From the NCBI RefSeq assembly GCF_003987215.1, contig NZ_PIPW01000003.1:62001-126000 (forward strand): a stretch of DNA of 64,000 nt. Reading direction: 5' to 3'. The notes beneath the pieces are model-generated. The model was not told the DNA's origin, searched no databases, and saw nothing but the letters and a program-made list of their open reading frames with translations. Origin of the DNA: Pseudidiomarina halophila (GTDB lineage Bacteria > Pseudomonadota > Gammaproteobacteria > Enterobacterales > Alteromonadaceae). Position 1 is the stretch's first letter; the number at the start of each line of letters is the position of its first letter. Made by a program: the position numbers and the translations under genes. This document shows, piece by piece, positions 57,245 to 64,000 of the stretch.

Positions 57245-57889
57245 ATGCGATGGTTAGCAACGGCGGCTATGGTGTTAGCTGTGGCTGGATGTCAGAGCGC
57301 CTATTACGGTGCGATGGAAAAGGTCGGCGTACATAAACGCGATATTCTGGTTGACCGGGTGGATGATGCCCGCGATGCGCAGGCCGACGCTCAGCAAGAA
57401 TTCAAATCTGCACTGCAGCGCCTCGACGAAATGTTACAGCTCGACGGCGGTGAGCTTGAAGCCCAATACAACAAACTCAATGACGATTACCAGGCCAGCA
57501 AAGAAGCTGCTGAACGGGTTTATGATCGCATTGATGCCATCGATTCTGTTGCTCAGGACCTCTTTGATGAATGGGAAGATGAGCTAGACGAATACAGCAA
57601 CGACAGCTTGCGCCGGCAAAGTGAACGCTCACTACGCGACACCGAGCGACGTTATGCAAATTTATTGCAGAGTATGCAACGCGCAGCTGCAACCATGGAT
57701 CCGGTATTGGACAAGCTGCAGGATAATGTGTTGTATTTAAAACACAATTTAAATGCCGCAGCGGTCGATGCGATTCGTGGCGAGTACCGCAGCTTACAAG
57801 CTGATGTCGCTGAGTTAGTGGCCGAAATGGAAACCGCTATCGCAGAATCCGATGCCTTTATTGAAGCTATGCAGGAGGGACGAGAATGA
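57245..57889 (+). CDS. DUF2959 lipoprotein with coiled coil
   Basis: A 214-residue lipoprotein: signal peptide ending in the lipobox VAGCQS (Cys16), then a long helical part rich in Asp, Glu, Gln and Arg with heptad-like spacing. The mature N-terminus YYGAMEKVGVHKRDILVDRV is characteristic of DUF2959, a family common in Shewanella and Alteromonas. Function unknown. AGGAGG lies before the ATG. The stop overlaps the flavin reductase ATG by 4 nt. Confidence 0.85.
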   Translation: MRWLATAAMVLAVAGCQSAYYGAMEKVGVHKRDILVDRVDDARDAQADAQQEFKSALQRLDEMLQLDGGELEAQYNKLNDDYQASKEAAERVYDRIDAIDSVAQDLFDEWEDELDEYSNDSLRRQSERSLRDTERRYANLLQSMQRAAATMDPVLDKLQDNVLYLKHNLNAAAVDAIRGEYRSLQADVAELVAEMETAIAESDAFIEAMQEGRE

Positions 57890-58398
57890 GTTTATTGATT
57901 ATTGCTGGAAGTAGCCGCAAGGCCTCGATTAACCGAGCCTTGCAACAACGTTTAGCAGAAGTTGCTGAAGCCAATGGCGAGCAATATTATTGCTACCCAC
58001 CAGAGGAACTCGATGCACCAATTTATAACGGTGATTACGAGGAAGAAAACGGTGTGCCCAGCAATATTCAAAAACTGGCGACGGCAGTCAAAGAAGCCAC
58101 TAAAATAATCGTGGTGACACCCGAGTACAATTCGTCGATTCCGCCATTGCTGAAAAACGCCATCGATTGGAGCTCGCGTCTCGAGACAAATCCATGGGCG
58201 GGTAAGACCGTGTTGCTTGCCGGCGCCTCACCAGGCCAATTTGGTGCGGTTCGCTCAATGACTGATTTACGTGGGGTGTTCTGTAACCTGGATGCCTGGG
58301 TCGCACCGGCAATTGCCAGTATCGCGAAAACCGACGCGGATAAAATCGCGGAACTTGATGCCGATTTCCTCAGTACCTTTATGAGTCAGGGAGACTAA
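57886..58398 (+). CDS. NADPH-dependent FMN reductase family protein
   Basis: A 170-residue flavodoxin-like reductase of the NQO/ChrR type. The FMN phosphate loop is IAGSSRKASINRAL, and TPEYNSSIPPLLKNAIDW is the diagnostic second motif. Members reduce quinones, chromate or azo dyes; the natural substrate is unknown. The ATG overlaps the DUF2959 stop by 4 nt, and TTG of the next gene follows 2 bp after the stop. Confidence 0.88.
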   Translation: MSLLIIAGSSRKASINRALQQRLAEVAEANGEQYYCYPPEELDAPIYNGDYEEENGVPSNIQKLATAVKEATKIIVVTPEYNSSIPPLLKNAIDWSSRLETNPWAGKTVLLAGASPGQFGAVRSMTDLRGVFCNLDAWVAPAIASIAKTDADKIAELDADFLSTFMSQGD

Positions 58399-58400
58399 CC

Positions 58401-58904
58401 TTGCAACTGGACTGGACAGCGTTATTAGACATTGCGCCATACGATTGGGAAGCCATAGGTACGGCGCTTTTCTGCGGAACTCTGGTCGGGCTTGAGCGGC
58501 AAATGCGCGGCAAGCCGGTCGGCATTCGCACCTCATCGCTGATCACGCTGGGCACCTATTTATTTCTGGTCGGGGCGAGCTCTATCACTACTGAAGCAAC
58601 GGATCCGTCGCGTATTATCGGACAAGTCATTACCGGCATCGGCTTTTTAGGTGCTGGGGTCATGTTGGCGCGCGATGGCATTGTGGTAGGCGTCACTTCG
58701 GCGGCGACCATTTGGGTATTGGCCTCGGTCGGAGTCGCCATAGGTTTGGGTCATCTGGACGTGGCGATGAAGTTATCGGTGGTTGTGGTGGGCGTACTCT
58801 TTGGCGTCGATATAGTGGAAGACTATTTTCAATCACTGACCCGCGGCGTGCATCGCAAATACAAAGGCTGGAAGCGAAGCATGCGCAACGAGAAGCAGGG
58901 TTAA
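58401..58904 (+). CDS. MgtC/SapB family membrane protein
   Basis: A 167-residue inner-membrane protein with four or five spans. The sequence VGLERQMRGKPVGIRTSSLI, IGQVITGIGFLGAGVML and GVTSAATIWVLASVGVAIGLG are MgtC N-terminal domain motifs. It lacks the long MgtC C-terminal domain, so it is a short SapB-like member of unknown role. The start is TTG at 58401 following GGGAG. The stop overlaps the AcrR-like stop by 4 nt. Confidence 0.85.
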   Translation: MQLDWTALLDIAPYDWEAIGTALFCGTLVGLERQMRGKPVGIRTSSLITLGTYLFLVGASSITTEATDPSRIIGQVITGIGFLGAGVMLARDGIVVGVTSAATIWVLASVGVAIGLGHLDVAMKLSVVVVGVLFGVDIVEDYFQSLTRGVHRKYKGWKRSMRNEKQG

Positions 58905-59524
58905 GCACCCTGCTTAGTAATGCCACGCAAGTAATTGTCCAGGCCACTGCGGGCCGCTGTCATCAGGTCGAAGTAGTCGGTATCCAGTAACCAGTTGTAA
59001 AACAACCCGTCAATCAAACCAAACATACTGATGATGGTGAGCCGCGGATCGACATCTTTCGCCACCGACCCTTGCTCTTGCGCCAGTTCGATCAACTTCA
59101 CGCACTCGTCGATACACTCATTGCGACCACTCAGATGGCGCATATGAATAGGTAGCGTATCTTCAATGTATTCGCATTTATGACAGAGAATATTCACCAA
59201 AGCCTGCATGTGCGGATCGTTCTGCACCTGGTACACGATATGTAGACAACGTTCCCGCAATTGATGCAAAGGTTCATTTTCATGGGCTTTGCGTAGCTCG
59301 TCACGCATCTCGTCGACCGGCAAACTCACCCGCTCCATCAGCGCATAAATGAGATCCAGTTTGTTCTCAAAATGATGATAGATAGCGCCACGCGTTACGC
59401 CGGCCGCCTCCGCGACCTGCATCATCGAAGTATTAGATACTCCGCGTATGCTGAACAAACGCTCCGCCGCATCAAGCAACTCATTCCGAGTCGTTAACGC
59501 ATCCGCTTTTGTACGTCGAACCAC
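58901..59524 (-). CDS. TetR family regulator, AcrR-like
   Basis: A 207-residue repressor. The helix-turn-helix is TTRNELLDAAERLFSIRGVSNTSMMQVAEAAGVTRGAIYHHFENK, close to AcrR. The C-terminal ligand domain includes a HKCEYIEDT segment and FYNWLL, also like AcrR. GTG at 59524 follows GAGGTGG; longer frames from 59575 are unlikely. An AcrR-type operator lies 47 bp upstream. No efflux pump gene is adjacent in the window, so its target operon lies elsewhere or it controls only itself and nearby genes. Confidence 0.88.
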   Translation of the reverse strand: MVRRTKADALTTRNELLDAAERLFSIRGVSNTSMMQVAEAAGVTRGAIYHHFENKLDLIYALMERVSLPVDEMRDELRKAHENEPLHQLRERCLHIVYQVQNDPHMQALVNILCHKCEYIEDTLPIHMRHLSGRNECIDECVKLIELAQEQGSVAKDVDPRLTIISMFGLIDGLFYNWLLDTDYFDLMTAARSGLDNYLRGITKQGA

Positions 59525-59570
59525 AATCCACCTCAACCTAGACAACTTGCCGACATTATACCCGAACTTA

Positions 59571-59594
59571 ATCAAACATTCATGTATGTATGTA
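59571..59594. promoter_or_regulatory. AcrR-type operator
   Basis: On the minus strand TACATACAT and TGAATGT halves match E. coli AcrR operator TACATACATTTGTGAATGTATGTA at 18 of 24 positions. It lies between the TetR gene and the 31-bp palindrome, where autorepression is expected. Confidence 0.7.
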
Positions 59595-59600
59595 AAAGAA

Positions 59601-59631
59601 GGGGCTGCCCTTACAATGTAAGGGCAGCCCC
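59601..59631. repeat. perfect 31-nt palindrome
   Basis: Arms of 15 bp (GGGGCTGCCCTTACA and its reverse complement) with one central base. It lies in the divergent gap between the AcrR-like gene and the DUF3081 gene. No T run follows on either side, and it lies upstream of both genes, so it does not look like an ordinary terminator. Confidence 0.7.
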
Positions 59632-59718
59632 TGCTGTTGTTTGGGATTGGCGGTTGTAATTCGGGGGCAAAGGACGCACATTATGGTTATACTGTTAAAA
59701 AACACTAGGAGTACGCTT

Positions 59719-60015
59719 ATGAAAAACGAGGTAGATCAAAGACTCGTACTTGATGCTTATGAGAAAATTCACGAGCACGGAAAAGCCGAGCAGGGCAAAC
59801 ATACTCTCGAAGGTATTACGGCCTATACAGATCATGACGGTTATACGGTGTTTCTTGAGGGACATAACGTACAAATGCGGTTAGAGTTCCATAACAAATA
59901 TCACTTTGACTATAACAACAGCCGGGACTTCGATATGTTCATGCGCAAGCTGGAACAAATCAGTCGCGATTATCATAAGCCGGGTCGCGAGGATCCAGAG
60001 GAAGATCACCATTGA
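59719..60015 (+). CDS. DUF3081-like small protein
   Basis: A 98-residue cytoplasmic protein with no signal or membrane segment. The pattern LDAYEKIHEHGKAEQGKHTLEGITAYTDHDGYTVFL and HNKYHFDYNNSRDFDMFMRKLEQI fit DUF3081, of unknown function, common in Shewanella and Alteromonas. TAGGAG is about 8 nt before the ATG at 59719; a frame from 59641 is longer but unlike the family. The stop overlaps the YqfA start by 4 nt. Confidence 0.8.
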   Translation: MKNEVDQRLVLDAYEKIHEHGKAEQGKHTLEGITAYTDHDGYTVFLEGHNVQMRLEFHNKYHFDYNNSRDFDMFMRKLEQISRDYHKPGREDPEEDHH

Positions 60016-60683
60016 GCAGTAAGCCGTTAAGTAAAGAAAAAGCTTACAGTATTGCCGAAGAAGTCGCTCATGCGATTACTCATGGTATAGGCGCAGTAGC
60101 GAGCATCATTGGCTTAGTGGTTATGGTGCTCTGGTCTGCGAGTTACGGTGACACCTGGCATGTAGTCAGTGCCAGTATTTATGGCGCCAGCCTGATCATA
60201 CTGTATACGGCATCAACGCTCTATCACGCCTTCCCATGGCCGCGGGTAAAGTCGTTTTTCCAGCATATGGACCACGCGGCCATCTATTTCCTTATCGCCG
60301 GAACCTACACACCTTTTGCGTTGGTGAATCTGCGCGGACCCTGGGGTTGGACCCTGCTGGGTGTCGCATGGGGTATTGCTTTGATAGGTGTGGTACTCGA
60401 ACTTACCCAGAAAAAACGCCGCAAATGGCTGTCGTTAAGTCTTTATTTAGGTTTAGGCTGGATGGCGGTTTTGGCTATAAAACCCATGATAGATAATGTC
60501 GATGTGGGCGGACTAATGCTCCTTGTTGGTGGAGGCCTGGCCTACAGTTTCGGAGTCATCTTCTACGTCTGGAAATCGTTAAAATACCACCACGCCATCT
60601 GGCATTTATTCGTACTTGCCGGCAGTGTTTTACATTTCTTCTCGATCTTCTATTACGTGTTGCCGCAGCCGGACATCTTCTAA
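60012..60683 (+). CDS. yqfA: hemolysin III family (YqfA/PAQR-like) membrane protein
   Basis: A 223-residue inner-membrane protein with seven spans. The motif STLYHAFPWP, DHAAIYFLIAGTYTPF and late HAIWHLFVLAGSVLHF are the PAQR/hemolysin III signature, with conserved Ser, His and Asp likely coordinating a metal. Known hemolysin activity is doubtful; bacterial members influence membrane fatty acid composition in some species. The start is TTG, overlapping the upstream stop by 4 nt; no better codon exists. Confidence 0.88.
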   Translation: MSSKPLSKEKAYSIAEEVAHAITHGIGAVASIIGLVVMVLWSASYGDTWHVVSASIYGASLIILYTASTLYHAFPWPRVKSFFQHMDHAAIYFLIAGTYTPFALVNLRGPWGWTLLGVAWGIALIGVVLELTQKKRRKWLSLSLYLGLGWMAVLAIKPMIDNVDVGGLMLLVGGGLAYSFGVIFYVWKSLKYHHAIWHLFVLAGSVLHFFSIFYYVLPQPDIF

Positions 60684-60685
60684 TT

Positions 60686-62251
60686 ATGCTGGTGCCAGTA
60701 AACCTTAAGCTACGCTGGTTTGGAATTTATGCAGGTTTTGGCCTGCTGCTTTCCGTCATCATCACTACCATATTAACGCAGGCAGCCACCCGGCAAATTG
60801 AGCAACAAGTTGGCAGCAGCCTCGCTCACGTCGCCGAGCAAATGACCCATCAACTTGAGCAAGGCATGTTCGAGCGTTTGCGCGACATGCAGACTGCCGC
60901 AGAACTGATCGAAGTACCGGAAAATGCGCGCCAGGAACAACGTCTGGAGCGTCTGATTCAAGCACTTTATTCGAGCTACGAGAATTACGCCTGGCTGGGG
61001 ATCACCTCAGCCGAGGGTGAAGTTCTGATGAGTTCGAACAACGTCCTCGAAGGCGCTGACGTCAGCGCCCGCCCATGGTTCCAAGGTGCCATGCAACAGC
61101 CTTATTATATCGGTGATGTGCATGGCGCATTGCTGCTGGAAAGTATTCTCAACCCGGACGGTGATGAGCCGTTGCGCTTTGTCGACGTTGCGGTGCCGCT
61201 TAAGCGACCCGACGGCAGCATTTGGGGCGTGTTTGGCAGCCATCTGGACTGGGAATGGGTGCGCGAGCTTGAGCGGGTGGCAAGGCGGGGGCTGCTGGAC
61301 CTGCCAAACGCTGAAATCATCATCGTCAATTCCGAGAAGCAAGTTTTGCTTGGCCCAACCCCGCCCAATAACGGCCAGTTACAGTTGCAACTCAGCGACC
61401 AGGTAATAGAACGCGGTTACGGCGTACAGCCCTGGCCTGACGGTGACGATTACATGGTGGGTTTTTCCCGCACCCGCGAGCGACAAAACTACCATGGCCC
61501 GGAGTGGCAGGTGTGGGTGCGCGAGCCGGTTGCCGAGGCCTTTCGGCCGGTTCGTGAGCTGCGCTGGCAAGCGGCGTGGATTGGTCTGCTCGTCGCGCTG
61601 TGCTTTGCTGGCATTGGCTGGGTGAGCGCAGGACGTATTGCCCGACCATTTGCCGACTTAAGCGCGCAACTGGAAGAGGAAGTCGCTGAACGTACCGAAG
61701 AGTTGCGCCAGACCAACGAGAAGCTGCAGCGTCTGGCAACCACGGATCCACTGACCGGGCTGCTAAACCGCAGGGCGTTAATCAAACAGGCCAGACAACT
61801 GCGCAAACGAGCAGATCGTCACGGACAGGACATTACTGTGGTGATGATCGATCTCGATAACTTCAAAAAGGTCAACGATAGTTACGGGCACGGCGTCGGT
61901 GATAAGGTTCTGAAGAAACTGGGTGCTCTTGCGAAACGGCTGGTTCGTGATGTCGATATTGCCGCCCGAACTGGTGGTGAAGAGTTCACTCTGGTGTTAG
62001 ATGGCAGTAATGAGAAAAATGCTAAGGCAGTGACCGAGCGTTTAGCTGAACAGTTACGCGAGACCACTTTCAGTGCTGATGATGAGAACTTCAATGTCAC
62101 CCTCAGTGCGGGTGTAGCAAGTTGGCCGGCCAACGAGGAATTTGAAAAGGTAATGGATCAGGCGGACGAGTTACTCTATCGGGCGAAAGAAAAAGGCCGC
62201 GACTGTGTGGTCGCGGCCTTTGAAACTCCATCGAGCAACAAAGAAGATTAA
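60686..62251 (+). CDS. membrane-bound diguanylate cyclase with periplasmic sensor
   Basis: A 521-residue protein: a first membrane span at about 13-35, a periplasmic part of roughly 240 residues (with Cache-like features such as YENYAWLGITSAEGEVLMSS), a second span near 295-315, a short coiled coil and a GGDEF domain. The active-site motif is GGEEF and the inhibitory I-site RDVD lies five residues before it, so it should make cyclic-di-GMP and be product-inhibited. The input signal is unknown. The last 30 codons hold the terminator of typA on the other strand. Confidence 0.92.
   Translation: MLVPVNLKLRWFGIYAGFGLLLSVIITTILTQAATRQIEQQVGSSLAHVAEQMTHQLEQGMFERLRDMQTAAELIEVPENARQEQRLERLIQALYSSYENYAWLGITSAEGEVLMSSNNVLEGADVSARPWFQGAMQQPYYIGDVHGALLLESILNPDGDEPLRFVDVAVPLKRPDGSIWGVFGSHLDWEWVRELERVARRGLLDLPNAEIIIVNSEKQVLLGPTPPNNGQLQLQLSDQVIERGYGVQPWPDGDDYMVGFSRTRERQNYHGPEWQVWVREPVAEAFRPVRELRWQAAWIGLLVALCFAGIGWVSAGRIARPFADLSAQLEEEVAERTEELRQTNEKLQRLATTDPLTGLLNRRALIKQARQLRKRADRHGQDITVVMIDLDNFKKVNDSYGHGVGDKVLKKLGALAKRLVRDVDIAARTGGEEFTLVLDGSNEKNAKAVTERLAEQLRETTFSADDENFNVTLSAGVASWPANEEFEKVMDQADELLYRAKEKGRDCVVAAFETPSSNKED
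62182..62221 (-). terminator. intrinsic terminator of typA, inside the cyclase gene
   Basis: On the minus strand AAAGGCCGCGAC, loop CACACA, GTCGCGGCCTTT, then TTTTCTTT. A 12-bp stem with a U tail, starting about 27 bp after the typA stop. It lies in the last codons of the opposite diguanylate cyclase gene. Confidence 0.85.
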
Positions 62252-64000
62252 GCTTCTTTGCTACGTCCGGCACGCTTACGGTCGTTTTCAGTCAGCAAAC
62301 GCTTACGGATACGAATCGATTTTGGCGTGATCTCGACCAACTCATCGTCATCGATAAACTCAAGCGCTTGCTCAAGGGTCAGACGAATCGGTGGTGACAA
62401 GGTTAACGCATCATCAGTACCTGAGGCACGGACGTTGGTCAATTGCTTACCTTTCAGACAGTTAACCGTCAGATCGTTGCCACGGTTGTGAACACCGATA
62501 ATTTGACCTTCGTACACTTCATCACCGTGTGATGCCATCAACTTGCCGCGCTCTTGTAAGTTAAACAAGGCGTAGGTCAATGCTTTACCGGTCGCATTAG
62601 AAATCAACACACCGTTCATGCGCTGGCCAATCTTGCCACCTTTGTGCGGACCATAGTGGTCAAAGGTTTTGTACATCAGGCCTGAGCCTGAAGTCAGCGT
62701 CATAAACTCAGTCTGGAAGCCAATCAAACCACGGCTTGGCACCATAAAGTCGATGCGCACGCGGCCCTTGCCGTCTGGAGTCATGTTGGACATCTCAGCT
62801 TTACGGATGCCAAGTTTCTCCATCACTGAACCCTGATGAATTTCTTCAATATCAACGGTCAGGTTTTCGAACGGTTCAAGGGTGACACCGTCTTCAACTT
62901 TGATGATAACTTCCGGACGTGATACCGCCAGCTCGAAGCCTTCACGACGCATGTTTTCGATCAAAATACCTAAGTGCAATTCGCCCCGGCCCGAGACGCG
63001 GAAACGGTCCGGGTTATCGGTTTCTTCGACACGTAAGGCAACGTTATGCATCAACTCTTGTTGCAAGCGCTCAAGAATCTGACGTGAGGTTACGAATTTA
63101 CCTTCTTTACCAGCAAAAGGTGAAGTGTTGACCTGGAAGGTCATGGTGACCGTAGGCTCGTCAACGGTCAGCGGAGGCAGTGCCTCGGCGTGGCCAGCTG
63201 CACAGATAGTGTCAGAGATTTTCAACTCGCCCAGACCAGTAAAGGCAACGATGTCACCGGCGCTGGCGCCTTCAGTTTCGATACGATCCAAACCAAGGTA
63301 GCCGAACACTTTACCTACTTTACCGTTACGCTTTGAGCCGTCGGCGCCAACGATGGTGACTTGCTGGTTCACCTTCAGGGTGCCGCGTTTAATCCGGCCG
63401 ATACCGATAATGCCCAGGTAGCTGGAATAGTCGAGCTGCGAAACCTGCATCTGCAACGGACCGTCACGGTCAGCGTCAGGCGCGGCAACGCGGTCGATAA
63501 TGGTTTGAAACAATGGCGTCATGTCTTCGCTTGGATCAGCTGGATCCAGCGTGGCAAAACCGTTCAACGCAGACGCGTAAACAATTGGGAAGTCCAACTG
63601 CTCGTCGGTCGCGCCAAGGTTATCGAACAAGTCGAAAACCTGATCAACGGCCCAGTCAGGGCGTGCGCCAGGACGGTCGATTTTGTTGATAACAACAATT
63701 GGCTTCAGGCCGTGTGAGAACGCTTTCTGGGTTACAAAACGCGTTTGCGGCATCGGGCCGTCGACAGCGTCGACCAACAATAAGACCGAGTCGGCCATCG
63801 ACAGTACACGCTCAACCTCACCACCAAAGTCGGCGTGTCCCGGGGTATCAAGAATATTGATGCGGTATTCTTTGTAATCGATTGCGGTGTTTTTCGCCAA
63901 AATGGTGATGCCACGTTCTTTTTCAAGATCGTTGCTATCCATGATGCGCTCTTGAACGTCGCCACGGCTCTCGAAAGTGCCGGATTGGTGCAACAATTTA
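62248..64000 (-). CDS. typA: TypA/BipA ribosome-binding GTPase (partial, 5' end outside)
   Basis: A translation-factor GTPase that acts on ribosomes, especially at low temperature and stress. The window holds about 583 codons; the first 24 or so, with the P-loop, lie beyond the right edge. The frame is open through 64000 (…K-L-L-H-Q-S-G-T-F). Visible G motifs are [15 protein letters not shown] (G3) and NKIDRPGAR (G4). Domain II, the EF-G III/V-like domains and the C-terminal domain ending [26 protein letters not shown] follow. The stop overlaps the cyclase stop by 3 nt. Confidence 0.95.
   Translation of the reverse strand, partial: KLLHQSGTFESRGDVQERIMDSNDLEKERGITILAKNTAIDYKEYRINILDTPGHADFGGEVERVLSMADSVLLLVDAVDGPMPQTRFVTQKAFSHGLKPIVVINKIDRPGARPDWAVDQVFDLFDNLGATDEQLDFPIVYASALNGFATLDPADPSEDMTPLFQTIIDRVAAPDADRDGPLQMQVSQLDYSSYLGIIGIGRIKRGTLKVNQQVTIVGADGSKRNGKVGKVFGYLGLDRIETEGASAGDIVAFTGLGELKISDTICAAGHAEALPPLTVDEPTVTMTFQVNTSPFAGKEGKFVTSRQILERLQQELMHNVALRVEETDNPDRFRVSGRGELHLGILIENMRREGFELAVSRPEVIIKVEDGVTLEPFENLTVDIEEIHQGSVMEKLGIRKAEMSNMTPDGKGRVRIDFMVPSRGLIGFQTEFMTLTSGSGLMYKTFDHYGPHKGGKIGQRMNGVLISNATGKALTYALFNLQERGKLMASHGDEVYEGQIIGVHNRGNDLTVNCLKGKQLTNVRASGTDDALTLSPPIRLTLEQALEFIDDDELVEITPKSIRIRKRLLTENDRKRAGRSKEA

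Noticed and set aside
59601-59631. Terminator of the AcrR-like gene
   Set aside because: The hairpin is upstream of that gene, not downstream, and has no U run.

Overview
The window is 64 kb of a compact gammaproteobacterial chromosome with gene order close to marine Alteromonadales. Idiomarinaceae is my best guess. The clues are an argininosuccinate lyase fused to N-acetylglutamate synthase, small DUF2959 and DUF3081 proteins, Dam methylase next to aroKB, a MetJ repressor, and the yihY-dtd-yiiD, ftsN-hslVU-rraA and pilMNOPQ-aroKB neighbourhoods. The family assignment is inference. I see no tRNA, rRNA, CRISPR array, insertion sequence or prophage.

Layout. 1-11.1 kb is an anaerobic and nitrogen-oxide block: ubiU-ubiV (oxygen-independent ubiquinone hydroxylation), mog and moeB (molybdopterin), a double-length NarK nitrate/nitrite transporter, NnrS, NorR, a di-iron RIC/YtfE-type protein behind a sigma-54 promoter, and FNR with its own FNR box. 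11.2-20 kb holds a lipoprotein, a yybP-ykoY manganese riboswitch in front of a UPF0016 exporter, yjjG, an overlapping amidoligase/glutamine-amidotransferase pair, a zinc CDF exporter, yhiN, rsmJ, elaA and dam. 20.3-27 kb is aroB-aroK and the type IV pilus operon pilMNOPQ, in which pilQ carries a one-base frameshift. 27-32.6 kb has mrcA, metL and metJ with met boxes. 32.6-38.5 kb is the arginine operon argCBFGH(A), with an ARG box inside its promoter. 38.5-47.6 kb has a malic enzyme, rpmE, priA, argS, ftsN, hslVU and rraA. 47.6-53.9 kb is the histidine utilisation cluster hutG, hutI, hutC, hutU and hutH. 53.9-64 kb has a DksA-type zinc finger protein, yiiD, dtd, yihY, an SDR, small envelope proteins, an AcrR-like regulator, a hemolysin III homologue, a diguanylate cyclase and a partial typA.

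Working together. FNR (low oxygen), NorR (NO) and possibly NsrR would switch on nitrate uptake, quinone synthesis without oxygen, molybdenum cofactor synthesis and repair of nitrosative damage. The reductases themselves are not in the window and may lie beyond the left edge. Histidine breakdown, arginine and methionine/threonine biosynthesis each keep their own regulator or operator nearby. The items most worth a second look are the amidoligase pair, the riboswitch with two mutually exclusive pairings, the pilQ frameshift, the 53-bp repeat with covarying hairpins, and the sigma-54/NorR control of a RIC-like protein that lacks its usual N-terminal domain.
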